Assembly: GCF_028502605.1 (NCBI RefSeq)
Contig: NC_079232.1
Span: forward strand, 3,100,001-3,164,000
Length of the DNA stretch: 64,000 nucleotides
Direction of reading: 5' to 3'
Origin: Trichoderma breve
Lineage: Eukaryota > Ascomycota > Sordariomycetes > Hypocreales > Hypocreaceae
Part shown: positions 12,501 to 23,823 of the stretch, piece after piece
How positions within the stretch are numbered: position 1 is the first letter of the stretch
Layout of the letters: the number at the start of each line of letters is the position of its first letter
The notes under the pieces: generated by a model
Databases searched by the model: none
What the model saw: only the letters and a program-made list of their open reading frames with translations
Told to the model about the DNA's origin: nothing
Position numbers and translations under genes: made by a program

Positions 12501-13312
12501 AGCCTTCTCAAGGCTTCAGGTGAGCTTAAAAATGCTGTGAAGAGGGTATAAGACAGGTCACATATAGCCATCCATCGCAGGATGCGCTAAACTCACAGCC
12601 AATGAAAGAAAGCAAGAGCGTAATAGTAACAGGGCACATCAAAATTAGACCCCTGACATAGATCTAAGGCTACCACGTACATATACTATGTTTAGAAGTG
12701 CCAATCTAACCTCACATGAGTTTCCGAAACAGTTCTGAGCACCATATTGGCAATAGATGAGCTTGTTAGAGCGAATAGACGCATTTCCAACATAATAATT
12801 GGCTGAGATATTTGCGAATAAGGCTATGTGCTGTGTGTTATATAAATGAAGAAGAGGGGACTTGTGAAACCATGTCCAGAGCATGTTTCTTACCTTCAAG
12901 CCGGATAATCATAATCCACCTCATGACGCATTATGCCTCCATAACTAGACAAAGATTAATGAGATATTCACCGAGAGGGATGAGGGACTCCTAATGATGC
13001 GGAGAGGCCTCTTGGATAACTTATCGTATTGTTTATGAATTGAACAGATAATTCACGGCTACTCCCTCAATGAGTTGCCTCGCATTATTGTATTTCAATA
13101 TCTGAGGCAATTATGGCAAAATTTCACTCCTATTTGACAAGTTTTGTTGAAAATATCATATAATCATATATTTAATTATTCTTGGGTATCATTATTTTTA
13201 CGACCTTTTTGATCAAACGTGCATTCCCCCTTCTTGCAACGCCCTTGACAAAACGCAGCTGGGGCTCCTATAGTGTTGAAATAGAGCTCACCAGTCTCGC
13301 CCAGACACAGCC
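6569..13312. other. gene-poor 6.7-kb intergenic region with a short-repeat cluster
   Basis: I can support no complete gene. 6569-8100 is the upstream region of the peptide transporter and has long but featureless overlapping open frames on both strands. 9586-9782 contains a short coding-like stretch (see findings). 11150-12545 carries six copies of a TTCACAGCA-type motif on the minus strand. 12600-13260 is AT-rich and ends next to the 3' end of the MFS gene. Confidence 0.5.
11150..12545 (-). repeat. interspersed TTCACAGCATTTTTAA repeat, cluster A (six copies)
   Basis: Read on the plus strand, the core TTAAAAATGCTGTGAA or a close variant occurs with TGCTGTG at 11169, 11670, 11813, 12358, 12469 and 12533. 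Conservation extends on the poly-A side into a degenerate CCTTGAG..GTGAG context. The spacing is irregular (64 to 545 bases). The same motif occurs in the opposite orientation at 20.17-20.91 kb. I do not recognise the family. Confidence 0.75.
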
Positions 13313-15215
13313 TTATGAGCTGCGTCGTCCATATGGCTCATAGGGGAATACTGCTGAAATACCAGCAGCAAGAATGAAGAGAGCCGCACAAATATACAGA
13401 GGTGCCGACGTCTGAGTGTTTGCAAAAGTCGCCACAATAGCCGAGACAATACCCATGATGCGGTTAAAGGCCACGGCCACACCGTTGCCGGTGCCTCGGT
13501 GGGCACTGGGAAGCACCTCCGGAGTGTAGGCGTACAGCGTGCCATAGTAGATGTTCAGGAAACATGCAATCAAGCAGGTGAAGGCCGTATCTTGAGCTGC
13601 GGTCTTGACTGCGGTGTAAGCAAAAAAGAAAGCACAGGTAATCAAAGCGCCAATAGACATGGTGTATTTGCGGCCAAGCAGTTTTGTGTTGCACATGTAT
13701 CCTGCAATGATCGGACCGGGAATACCGCAAATGTTGGTAATGCAGTAGTTGCGCCACGTTTCGAAGGTGGTTCGGTCAAAGACTCTGCCGTGGTTGGCAA
13801 GATAGGTACTGAGATACTGGTCAGCAAGAAGCCTCGTGGCACAATGAACTTATGGGGAACATACGGAAGGAACACGTAGAAGAGCGGGTAGATAAGGCCG
13901 ATCAAAGCCCACGAAAGCCAGACCAGGATGGTGGAGATGGTCATCTTCTTGTTGATAAAGAGTCCACGGAAATGAATGCGGGTTTCGGAGAAGGAAAACA
14001 GCTTCTTGCCGTGAGCCGATTGAATCTGTCCACAGGCCTCAAGCTTCTCGAGAGTCAGGGAGCATGGGCGGTTGTACTTGGTAGCCAAGAATTGGAATGT
14101 TTCCACCACCTTGGCATCCTCACCAAGGCCGAGGAGATACTTGGGCGTCTCGCGCAGTCTGACCACTGTGATTCGAAGAACAGACATGACAAACACTATA
14201 GCACCACCGGTGAAAAGCATATATCGCCAGCCCCAGTTGTTGGCCTTGGTACAAGTGTCAACATCGGTACAGTTCCATTTTCCAGGAACCATGAAACCCC
14301 AGGCAATGAAACCAGTGACGGCCTGTCCAAGGCCCCACCATGCCGCCAGGAAGGTCAAGAGCCACTGCTTATTGCTAGGAAGATACTCGAGGAAGACGGT
14401 TGTGTCCAGGATGAGATTGCCGCCTCCACCAAAGCCGAGAAGGGCGATGAAGAATGCGAGAGATGGCCAGTTGGGCATGGCACCAGCGATCACGCAGCTT
14501 GCAGAGCAGATGAAGAGGGTAATGTTAAAAGCCCATTTGCGACCAATGACATCGGCGCTGAAACCCCAGAAAATGGCGCCCGTCAGCATACCGACGTACA
14601 CGGCGATGGTAAGCGCATTGGCGTAACCGTGCTGGCCAAATTCGCGGAAAGCAGACGGGGCAACAATGGATTGGAAAAGGAGGATCAAGGAATCGACGGC
14701 ATAGCTACGAGGCACCGTCTGTTAGCACACCAAATCATCGTTTGCCTCATAATACATAAGACCAGCGGATGGGAAGAGATGAGGGTAGTTTTAAACGTTG
14801 AGGTCACCGCGCAATGGCAACTTACCCGAATCCATTGAGGAAGAAGAGTTTCCAGTGGTAGCCAGTCCAGCCAATCTCGTCAATTGCCTTTAATCCAGTG
14901 TTAGTGCTGAAGCGTTTCGGAAACGAGATTTGGAGTTTGGGAAGAAACAGGTGTTCTCGCAGTTCACCGTCACAGGGACCATGGCCTGGATCATATTTAG
15001 GCTCTAGTATCACTCACGTTGTTCACAAGATGCATCTTCATGTTCAGGGCGGGGTCGAGATCCTGCAGGGAGAGGATATCTTCGCCGCTGCGCAGCGACG
15101 ACCCGTCGGCGTTTCTGAGATCGCCAAACATCGGGTCATTGTTACCACCTGTGACATTCTTCTCCATTGAGTTGGTGTCAATGGCTGACTTCTCCGGGTT
15201 TTCAACAGCAGCCAT
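13313..15215 (-). CDS. MFS transporter, SV2/sugar-porter-like
   Basis: Four exons: 15018-15215, 14826-14887, 13865-14704 and 13809 minus one (13808) down to 13313, giving 531 residues. Phases agree. The third intron uses GTATGT at 13864 and a CTCAG acceptor at 13809, restoring the conserved FLPTYLANHG segment; reading straight through would break the frame homology. The N-terminal 65 residues are hydrophilic. The motif AIDEIGWTGYHWKLFFLNGF leads into TM1, and GFSADVIGRK (134-143) is the MFS loop 2-3 signature. About 12 hydrophobic segments are visible, with a central cytosolic loop. This fits the SV2-like branch of fungal major-facilitator proteins, annotated as sugar, phosphate or metabolite carriers. 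The substrate cannot be read from sequence. Confidence 0.92.
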
Positions 15216-18198
15216 GGTTGCGGATTGTTTGGGCGCAACTGAGGATTCTCGCTCAATTATTACAAAGGATACCAAGATGGAGCAAAACCGGGCTCACAGA
15301 AGCACAGGGGAGCTTCGTTGCTTGGGCTAGGTATTCAATCGCGTCAAGCTCTGCGGAAGAGCCCGTTGTGGTACCCGAGGAATTGGACGCAGCGTCACAC
15401 GCAAAGTCAATTGATCTTGCTTTCGGCTTGTTCCACCCGAAACGGACTTTGCCGAAGAGGAGAATGGAGGGGCAAGTTTTGTAGGTAATTGTCGATTCCG
15501 GTTTCTGAGCGCGGTCTGGAGCTCGACAGAGGGTTTATCAGGCCGGTGGGGGAAGACAAAACAAAAAGGAAGCAACCAGAGGAGAAACAGCTGTGTTCAC
15601 TAGAGAAACCACAACAGAAGAAAAAAAGAGCTGCCCTGCCAAGTACAGTAGGACCAACCCAGTGACGATTGCGAGAATGTGGAAGAGGAATGAGAAAAAA
15701 AGTGCGGGCGAGGATGTATTAAATGGACACACAATGCACGCGACGTAACCATCAAAGGCACACGACCAAGGCTAAGGAACCATGACATGCAAGGGCCCTA
15801 TGTGGTAAAAGACCACGCGAAGATCCCATCTCCAAGCTGGGCTTTTGCATGTGTTGCTTGTGCTTGTGATTGAGAGGCCATCTGGCGCTCTAGTGCGCAG
15901 TAGCCTTCCAAGAAGACGGCTCTATCGCCGACTCGGTCCAATCAGCGCAGCCGGCTCCGTGAGAGGCCCCGTCCGGTGGAGATGCAGCCAGCCCGGGGCT
16001 TTGGAGTTTGTAGGTTTTGCAGGTTGGGGGTTTTTGCTTTGCGCGCAGTGAGACTCGAGTGTGGGGGGCCGGCCGGTAGCGTCTCGCTGGTGGTGCGGCA
16101 AAGCGTCTCCCCGTGCTCTCAACGAATGGCGCTGATAGGTGCGAACGTCGTCGACATCGTGAGCGTTCGAACAGGCTTGCTTGGACGGGCAAGGCGTGGT
16201 GGAGATGTTGGCTCGGCCAGACTCAGCAGCACGAACTGCTCGGCGGCGTGCTGGTGCAGTCGCGGGCATCGTGGCATCGCGGCCTCGATTCGTTGGCTGC
16301 TTCAATCGACGCCTTTGAGGGTTGCGAGATATAATTGACGGGCGACAGGCCTGGTCTCACTTTGTTTGCGGAGAGTCATGGTCAAGGTCATGGTCCAGGT
16401 CACGGTCCAGATTCCAGATCCAGGTCTGTTGAATTTTTTTTTTTTTATCTTCCTTCTCTTTTTTCTCTATCTCTCATTATCTCCCTCCTTCCGTCTTCTT
16501 CCTTGCTCCTCCCCTTCTTTCCATCGTTCATCCGCAACGCATGCGGGAGGCGCTATCCATAGGTTGCCTTTTACAACGACAACTGCCGCAAAGAGTGTAA
16601 GTACCCCGTACCCCATACTCACTGTACTTCGGACTTGGTACAGCCGCTCCGTACCTCCGTGGTCGTTTGTTTGGAGCATGACTTGATTCTTCATCCTCCA
16701 GCTACTCGTACGAACGAACATGGGCTTGATTGGTTAGCCTGTAAACCGAAAGCTGAGCGACGGCCCGCCATCGTGATTCGAGCTTTTCGTTTTACCCGAA
16801 GGAAAATGGAAAATGTATGTACTAATGCGGAGAAGATTGTCGAATGACACACATAATGGCTGCACAGATGCGTGCGTCAATTACCGAACGCATGCATCAT
16901 AGTCTCAGCCCATACAAAAGGATGCCCATGGCGCCTGTTTCTAGCATCGCAGCCTGGTGTTTAAACCTTTTGCAGGTGGCTTGAACTAGATTGATATGTC
17001 GATGTTCGAGAAGGGGTGTCGTCATATACGAGTACATTCCCCTCTACCCTCGTGTCCTTGTGTCTCTTCTCCATGTGTAGCCTGATGTCTTGGCATTGGA
17101 TTCCGTTCACTACGGAGTAGAAAGGTAAATATCCACACTACGATAAGTGCAGTAATCGATACGTGTATGATCTTGGACGCAATTCTACCCAGACCCACGC
17201 CGAAACTGTGTCTCTGGCCACTCTCAAAAGTTCTTTTCTTTTCATCCGAAGCCTTGGAATGGATTTACAGTGCGGCTTGGACTAGAAAACGCCCCCAGCT
17301 CCAGCTAGCTATTGTGAGGTAGCAGAGAAAATCTCCCGCCCCGCCTGCACCCAGCATAGCCTAAACCTGCCTTCTCATTGGCCATGCTTCCGCCTTTTAA
17401 GCCATGACGAGGGCTTACCTGCTAGGTCTTGGCGTTCGTCATCGGGGACAGACCACAATAGCAGTTAGTCTTTTTTCATTTTTACAAGGCTGTTGCTTTT
17501 GGCTTCAAATCGTATCAGTTATCTGCTGCCTTGCCATTTTTTCCCCCAACAAAATTTCTGTCCACAGTTATTGATCGGCTAGCGTCGGGCTCACCGCCTT
17601 TATCACAATCTGGAGAAAACGTTAGTGTGATTTCTAGCACGCATTGTCACGATTATCATGTGATTCTGCCGTCGAATCAAAGGCGGAGAAGATAATTTGG
17701 AGGCACCCTCGTATACAAGGCAAAATGGTACATGATCGGAATTTTCCGATTTCACATCGATTTTAACAGTCTCTCTCATTCCCAGGTAAGATCTTAGATA
17801 CTCCTCGACTAGTTTAGACAAGGGCCATTCCTTTTATACGAGGAGCCTCGTATACATAATACGGAGGCTTGAGTAGGTACCGTTACTGCGTTTTGTCTGA
17901 TTGACTTCTTCTTGGCCTTCCTATCTTACATCTTTTCTGTTATTTACGTTGTAAATCTGTTATATGTCATATTCTAATTCTGGATGTTCTGGTGATGTCG
18001 CTCCTTTGGAAGATGTGTTCAATGTGCTCTTGTTGACGCTATTGGCCATTGGCTGACTAATACTCATTCATGATTTCATACACGGGATTTTCAGGCATCA
18101 AAGGTTGCATCAAATCGCCATCTGCATCAACTGCCATCAAATAGCTACATAGCATTTCGATTGGGTAGTTTCTAACCTGATTAATTGTCTCTTTTGCC
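15216..18198. other. 3-kb divergent intergenic region
   Basis: This lies between the MFS gene (leftward) and the DUF1992 gene (rightward), so it contains both promoters. There is a CT-rich tract at 16430-16530, a short GGTCA-type degenerate direct repeat at 16376-16430, and a TATACGAGG inverted repeat near 17.7-17.85 kb. I see no protein-coding gene; the open frames here are short, overlapping and lack domains. Confidence 0.5.
17707..17854. repeat. CCTCGTATA inverted/direct repeat
   Basis: TATACGAGG (17835-17843) and CCTCGTATA (17846-17854) form a 9-bp perfect inverted repeat with an AG spacer. The 10-mer CCTCGTATAC at 17846-17855 also occurs in the same orientation at 17707-17716. It may be a protein-binding palindrome or the remnant of a small inverted-repeat element. 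Confidence 0.6.
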
Positions 18199-19707
18199 AT
18201 GATACCCCGAGTTTCATCATCTTTGTGCCAGAAATGTCTGCAGGCTTCAGCTCGCTTCGGCCCGCAAGGAGCCCGCCGATATACTTCACCAGCAAATCAG
18301 TTGACGGGCGATGAGTCAAAAACAGACCAGGAAAACACATCTAAGCCAGATAATGATGGCAGTTCACAAGAATCAGAGCCCGGGGCAATGACGCGGAGAC
18401 TACAAGAGGCAACTGAAGAAGCGCTATTCTCTGGCGGCTCATCCGGCAGACGTGCCGTGCAAGATGCGGGATTCTCTGACGAGCTGAAAGAGAAGCTTCT
18501 GAATAAGATTGCAGACGCAAATTTTCGGCAAGAATTTTCCAGCGCATTCGCAGAGAAGGATCTCACATCCGCGGCTGGTGAAGGTACTAGACATATCGCC
18601 ACCTCAGCTCCATGGACCGGGGATGAATCTACCGCAGACGCAGTATTGAGGATGCTGGATGACGCCAAAAAGCCCCTGAAACCGGAATTCAGAGGCAAGT
18701 TCCAACCGCCTGTTGTTGATCCCCGAGTGAAGCGGACTCCGGTGGTACCTCCTCGCCAGAGGGCCGTAAATGCCCGAGATAGAGCATCCATGTACGCCGG
18801 CTTGGGACTGAAAGAAGACAAAGGCTTGAGCGATAAAGAGCGGGAAGAAATGAGAAAGGAGTTTCGAGCACGATTTGAGCCGGTTGCGCGAGTAATGCCA
18901 TCAACACCATCAGGTCTTGCTGCGCTAGCGAATGACCACATCGAGAATGCCATTGCCAGGGGCCAGTTCAAGAATATTGCACGAGGCAAAGGCGTGGAGA
19001 TTGATCTTACCCGAAGCAATCCATTCGTCGATACCACGGAGTATCTAATGAATAGGATTATTCAGCGTCAAGATATTGTGCCTCCCTGGATTGAGAAACA
19101 ACAGGAGCTTTCAAAGGCCGCAGACGCTCTTCGTTCAAGGCTGCGAGCCGATTGGAAGCGCCATGCTGCAAGGATGATTGCTTCCAAGGGAGGTTCTCTA
19201 GAAGAGCAGATGTCTAGAGCAGATCAATATGCCGTGGCAGAAAAGCTGCACAATCCTCGACAGTCAACCGAGAAATCGGTAAACACAACAGAGCAAGAGC
19301 CCGGACAGAGCAGCGAACCAGACATTGTTCCCATTTCACGGCCATTCCGCGACCCGGACTGGGAAAGAGCGGAGCATGCCTACTTGAAGCTATCCATAGA
19401 GCAACTCAACGGCATCGCAAGAAGTTATAACCTCATGGCTCCGGAACTCGCCAAAAAGCCGTATTACAATCTACAGCGAGAACTAGATGCCTGTTTCGCG
19501 GATGTCGCACCTCTGATTGCTAAGGAGATTAAAGACAGGGCCACGCGACCACGCGTTACGTCGAACCTAACTTCGAAACCATCTCCTTTCGGAGGGGATG
19601 GAATAATGAGTAATCTTGTTGGTAAAGATACCGTAAAAATTTACGATACGAGGGCGCAGCCGTATGGGTTCAAGGAGTGGTGGAAGGATGTGTGGAAAAA
19701 GGAATAA
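18199..19707 (+). CDS. mitochondrial DUF1992 / DNAJC28-like protein
   Basis: A single-exon gene of 502 residues. The first 28 residues are rich in Arg, Ser and Ala with no acidic residue (MIPRVSSSLCQKCLQASARF and onward), which reads as a mitochondrial presequence. The conserved block starts near residue 245: a HIENAIARGQF helix, a G-K-G element, NPFVDTTEYLMNRII and the PPWIEKQQEL motif. This is the signature of the DnaJ-homologue subfamily C member 28 conserved domain (DUF1992). The flanks are charged and probably helical or disordered. There is no J domain, as is usual in fungal members. Known fungal homologues are poorly studied; a mitochondrial role is inferred only from the presequence. 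It converges on ADE5,7 across the repeat cluster at 20.2-20.9 kb. Confidence 0.9.
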   Translation: MIPRVSSSLCQKCLQASARFGPQGARRYTSPANQLTGDESKTDQENTSKPDNDGSSQESEPGAMTRRLQEATEEALFSGGSSGRRAVQDAGFSDELKEKLLNKIADANFRQEFSSAFAEKDLTSAAGEGTRHIATSAPWTGDESTADAVLRMLDDAKKPLKPEFRGKFQPPVVDPRVKRTPVVPPRQRAVNARDRASMYAGLGLKEDKGLSDKEREEMRKEFRARFEPVARVMPSTPSGLAALANDHIENAIARGQFKNIARGKGVEIDLTRSNPFVDTTEYLMNRIIQRQDIVPPWIEKQQELSKAADALRSRLRADWKRHAARMIASKGGSLEEQMSRADQYAVAEKLHNPRQSTEKSVNTTEQEPGQSSEPDIVPISRPFRDPDWERAEHAYLKLSIEQLNGIARSYNLMAPELAKKPYYNLQRELDACFADVAPLIAKEIKDRATRPRVTSNLTSKPSPFGGDGIMSNLVGKDTVKIYDTRAQPYGFKEWWKDVWKKE

Positions 19708-21468
19708 GGCTTAGATGAGGTGTCCTCTGAGAGGCCTTGATGCTCTCAATTGGTGTTTTGATCTTCTGGAGCTGGGTTTGGGCTACTTGCCCTGATATTG
19801 TACATGCCTTGTTTGTAGACAATGTTTGGCTATAAATCTCAACTTGAACATATTCCTAAACATTCATTTAGTTTTGCCAAAACGATTCATCCTGAATAAG
19901 GAAGCTATGACATTCTTCACACTATCATATTGTTTCATGCATCACAGAGCTTTGGTGTTGGTATGAATATAATGATATCGACCTGACTTAGGTGACCATA
20001 TGATGAAAATCCCCTATGAAGAGGGATGGCGTGGATTCAGCCTCGAAGATTGGCTGGGGCTAGTCTGCCACACACCCCCAGGGCCTCAAAATTTGCATTC
20101 TGACAATTTCTTGATGCTTGATTAGCTGAATAACTATTATTACAGCTCACTTCGGTGATGTGCGTTGATTTCACAGCAACTTTAAACCCTTCTGAGGTCT
20201 TCTCTTTTAACCCCAGCCCCCTCATTGGCTGTACTTGCATGCAAGTGCATGGGGTGTCTTTCACAGCATTTTTAGCCCACACAAGGTATGTTCCTCTTTC
20301 AACCGTGTTAGGTTTCTTTATTTCCTGCCAGAAAAAATATTGTCTGTCATGGTACTGTCAAGCCACGAGCATTTAACCTCAATTTGTAGTACCGGTTTCC
20401 CCTACTAGGTGCTTTATGATACTGACCTTTGTGGAAACCTCTAGTACGACATAAATGCAATTGGATCTCTGTTTTGGAAGAGGCTTCATCCAGAACGAAG
20501 ACACCTTCGCTACTACATTTTCTTTGATACCCTATCGTATACTACCTTGCATGCCTGCCACAGTTCCTTGGGGCATCAGCCGATGCTTCGTAGCATCTTT
20601 TAGCTTTCCCAAGATCTTTGACTTTCTCGTTTTCCATTGGCTGTATGCACGCTACACCAGATTATGCAAGATGTTTATTTCACAGCACTTTAAAATCCTC
20701 CCAACATCTTTGACTTTCTCATCTCCTATTGGCTGTACGCACTCTTATGCAGTTTGCCATGCTTTGCGCGAGATATTTTCCCATCATGCAAGATGTTTTA
20801 TTTCACAGCACTTTTAAGCCCTCCCAAGGTCTTTGCCTTTCTCATTTCCTATTGGCTGTATGCACTCTCATGCACGGTGCATCGAGCTACCGGCCAACTG
20901 ACTCTTCACAGCAATTTTAACCCCTCCCAAGGGCTTCATATTCCCTCTCCATAATACCGAGTACTCTGTGCTTCCCAGCCGAATATGGTTAAGATACTTC
21001 GTAGCACTACTGTGACTTTCGTGTAATTCTAATGTCTACCTAGATCCAATACGAAGAAAGCAACATCTTAAATGCACAGAGCTCACTATCAAGTAGTAAG
21101 CTCTACATATTAACTCTGTATTAATAAGATACGTTATAAACATAGAAAATCATCTAACGAAATTCACAATTTTTAATATTATATCTTATCCAAATGAGAT
21201 TCTGATGACTCATAGCAAGACTTGTTTATGCTTCATAACATGTATGGCCTTCGTAAATATATTGGCGACAACTCTTAACATGAAAACAAATAGGTAATGC
21301 AATTCACACAATTCCGCCGGCCTTCGATCCCAACCCAATATTTTCGTACCTGTTTGCAGATACCGTTTTATAATACACTCTCGCTCTGTTACCAACCCTG
21401 GTATTTTTATACGCCTCAATCCTTTTTTAATAACTAAATCTCGCAATTCCCCCATCTAAACAGCCCGC
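19708..21468. other. convergent intergenic region with tandem repeat units
   Basis: This lies between the 3' ends of the DUF1992 gene and ADE5,7. It contains the second cluster of TTCACAGCA repeats (20160-20940), followed by AT-rich DNA at 21030-21200. I see no supported gene; short hydrophobic open frames at 20455-20954 run through the repeats. Confidence 0.5.
20160..20945 (+). repeat. TTCACAGCA repeat, cluster B, degenerate ~90-125-bp tandem units
   Basis: CACAGCA starts at 20172, 20262, 20681, 20804 and 20907, with a degenerate copy near 20590. A typical unit reads TTTCACAGCACTTTTAAGCC, then a CCCAAGG-CTTTG segment, a CTTTCTCATTTCC pyrimidine run, ATTGGCTGTATGCAC and CTCATGCA. The last three units lie 123 and 103 bases apart. 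The ATTGGCT core resembles a CCAAT box. The units match cluster A at 11.2-12.5 kb in inverted orientation. The family is not one I recognise. Confidence 0.8.
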
Positions 21469-23823
21469 TCATGCCCATGACTCCAAGTTCTGGACGACAC
21501 ATCCAGCCTGGCCCTCTTGTCTACGGACCAGCTTACCGATGGTGTAAACCCGCTCGTCACCACTACGGAGAGCCGCCACAACAGCCTCAACCTGGCTTGC
21601 CTCCACTGCCACAACCATGCCGATACCCGAGTTGAATGTTCGGCACATTTCGGTAGGAGCCACGTTGCCAGCCTTCTTGAGCCACTGGAAGACAGGGGGC
21701 ATTTCCCAAGTTCCATAAGCAATCTCTGCGGCCAGAGAGTCGGGGAGCATACGGGGCACGTTCTCGAGCAGTCCACCTCCAGTGATGTGGGCGAGGCCCT
21801 TGATGCTGCCGAGCACGGGCAGCAGGCTCTTGACATAAATCTTGGTAGGGGTCAGGAGGGACTCTCCAACAGTCTTGGAAGCATCCCAAGGCGCGGGAGC
21901 TGAGTAGTCCAAGCCGGCAGCCTGCACAATTCTTCGCACAAGAGAGAAGCCGTTGGAGTGAACGCCGTTGGATCCAAGACCCAGGAGGATATCGCCCTCA
22001 GCCATGGCATCTTTCCGGGGGAGCATGCCTCCGCTGGTGACAGCACCCACGGCGCAGCCGGCAGCATCGTAGTCCTCATCCTTGTACATGCCTGGCATTT
22101 CGGCCGTCTCGCCGCCAACCAAAGCACAGCCAGCCTGGATACAACCATCAGCGACACCCTGAACAAAGTCAGCAGCGGAAGCAAGATCCAGCTTGCTGCA
22201 GCCGTAGTAGTCGAGGAACATCAGGGGTGTGGCTCCCTGGACGACCAGGTCGTTGACATTCATGGCAACCAGGTCAATGCCCACAGTGTCGTGCTTCTTC
22301 ATGGCTTGCGCAATCATAAGCTTGGTACCAACACCATCAATAGCACCGACCAAGATGGGAGCATTGGGGTATCCACACTGGGAGAGATCGACCTCGCCGC
22401 CGAAGCCGCCAATCTCGGCACTGGCACCGGCTCTCTTTGTGCTGGCAACAGCCTTCTTGATCTTCTCCACAAAGTCGTTACCGGCCTGGATATCAACACC
22501 AGCCTGGGCATAAGTCATCGAAACCTTGCTCGCATCTCTGAAAGCACGGTGAGCGATGTCCTTGCGGAAGAACTTGCCCTCGAAATCAATGACGTTGGAA
22601 GCCAAAGCAGCATATGAAGCATCGACAGCGGCTCTGAGCGACTCGCCAACAGAGTTGATGGCGATCACGCGACCACCAGACGTCTTGAGCTGCTCTCCAT
22701 CAAGCTTTGTGCCAGCGTGGAAAATGGTGCTTCCAGCAGGAGGGGCTTGAACAGTCATCGGGGTGCCCTTAGCATAAGAACCGGGATAACCACCAGCAGC
22801 GAGAACGACTGTAGCACTGAATTTCTTCTCAATGGTCAGGTGGCAGTTGTCCAGGTAGCCACCAGTGCAGGCCAGCATAATCTCGGCCAAGTCAGTGTCG
22901 GCTGAGAGCAGAGGCAGCACCGTCTGAGTCTCGGGATCGCCGAATCGCACATTGTACTCGAGAACCTTGGGGCCGGCTGGGGTAATCATAAGACCCGTAA
23001 ACAGAACACCACGGAAGGGCTGCTTCTCTTGTCGCATGCCGGAAATGGTAGGCACCAAGATATCTCTGTCGATTTGCTGGACAAGCTCGGCAGTAGCAAT
23101 ATTTGTAGGGGCGTAGCAGCCCATACCACCGGTGTTGGGGCCCTGGTCGCCGTCGAATATCCGCTTGTGGTCCTGAGCCAGAGGTAGAGATCGGATGGAG
23201 TAGCCATCGCAGAAGGTGAGGACGCTGAGCTCGTCACCCTGCAGGAACTCTTCAATGACAACCTCGTCGCCGGCGTCGCCAAAAGCCTTGTCGACCATGA
23301 TTTCCTTGAGCGCATCCTTGGCCTCCTGCTTGGTTTGGGGGATAATAACACCCTTACCAGCGGCCAGACCCGTAGCCTTGATGACGACATCGTGGCTAAT
23401 GGTGTCGAGATATGCAACGGCCTTGTTATAATCGGAAAAGTTCTCGTAGGCGGCGGTGGGAATGTTGTATTTCTTCATAAAGTCCTTGGAGTAAGTCTTG
23501 CTGCCTTCCAAGCGAGCAGCCTCCTTGGAGGGGCCGAAGCAAGGAATGCCGGCATTGCGAAAGAAGCCCTCGACACCGTCAACGAGGGGAGCCTCAGGTC
23601 CAGGAACAGCCAAGTTGATGCCATTGGACTGGGCGAATTGGACGAGGGCAGGAAAGTCCTCTGCGGAAACAGAAGAGACGTTGGTGACCTTGGGGCAAGT
23701 AGCAGTGCCACCGTTGCCGGGGACCGCGAAGATGGCCTCAACTCGAGGAGACTGGCTCAGCTTCCAGGCCAAGGCATGCTCGCGGCCGCCATTGCCAATG
23801 AGAAGGATTCGAAGGTCGGCCAT
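21469..23823 (-). CDS. ADE5,7: bifunctional GAR synthetase / AIR synthetase
   Basis: Intronless, 784 residues, the usual size for the fungal ADE5,7 fusion. The N-terminal half is phosphoribosylamine-glycine ligase: the [20 protein letters not shown] start, an ATP-grasp core ([13 protein letters not shown] near 147-159) and the GARS signature RFGDPETQ at 293-300. The C-terminal half (from about 437) is phosphoribosylformylglycinamidine cyclo-ligase: GVGTK at 497-501 and GGETAEMPG at 570-578. The enzyme performs the second and fifth steps of de novo purine synthesis in the cytosol, making GAR from phosphoribosylamine and AIR from FGAM. All key motifs are intact. Its strong codon bias is typical of a well-expressed housekeeping gene. 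Confidence 0.98.
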   Translation of the reverse strand: MADLRILLIGNGGREHALAWKLSQSPRVEAIFAVPGNGGTATCPKVTNVSSVSAEDFPALVQFAQSNGINLAVPGPEAPLVDGVEGFFRNAGIPCFGPSKEAARLEGSKTYSKDFMKKYNIPTAAYENFSDYNKAVAYLDTISHDVVIKATGLAAGKGVIIPQTKQEAKDALKEIMVDKAFGDAGDEVVIEEFLQGDELSVLTFCDGYSIRSLPLAQDHKRIFDGDQGPNTGGMGCYAPTNIATAELVQQIDRDILVPTISGMRQEKQPFRGVLFTGLMITPAGPKVLEYNVRFGDPETQTVLPLLSADTDLAEIMLACTGGYLDNCHLTIEKKFSATVVLAAGGYPGSYAKGTPMTVQAPPAGSTIFHAGTKLDGEQLKTSGGRVIAINSVGESLRAAVDASYAALASNVIDFEGKFFRKDIAHRAFRDASKVSMTYAQAGVDIQAGNDFVEKIKKAVASTKRAGASAEIGGFGGEVDLSQCGYPNAPILVGAIDGVGTKLMIAQAMKKHDTVGIDLVAMNVNDLVVQGATPLMFLDYYGCSKLDLASAADFVQGVADGCIQAGCALVGGETAEMPGMYKDEDYDAAGCAVGAVTSGGMLPRKDAMAEGDILLGLGSNGVHSNGFSLVRRIVQAAGLDYSAPAPWDASKTVGESLLTPTKIYVKSLLPVLGSIKGLAHITGGGLLENVPRMLPDSLAAEIAYGTWEMPPVFQWLKKAGNVAPTEMCRTFNSGIGMVVAVEASQVEAVVAALRSGDERVYTIGKLVRRQEGQAGCVVQNLESWA

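Noticed and set aside
13852..14838. 328-codon antisense frame over the MFS gene
   Set aside because: Shadow of the strongly supported MFS exon; no recognisable domain and it ignores the introns.
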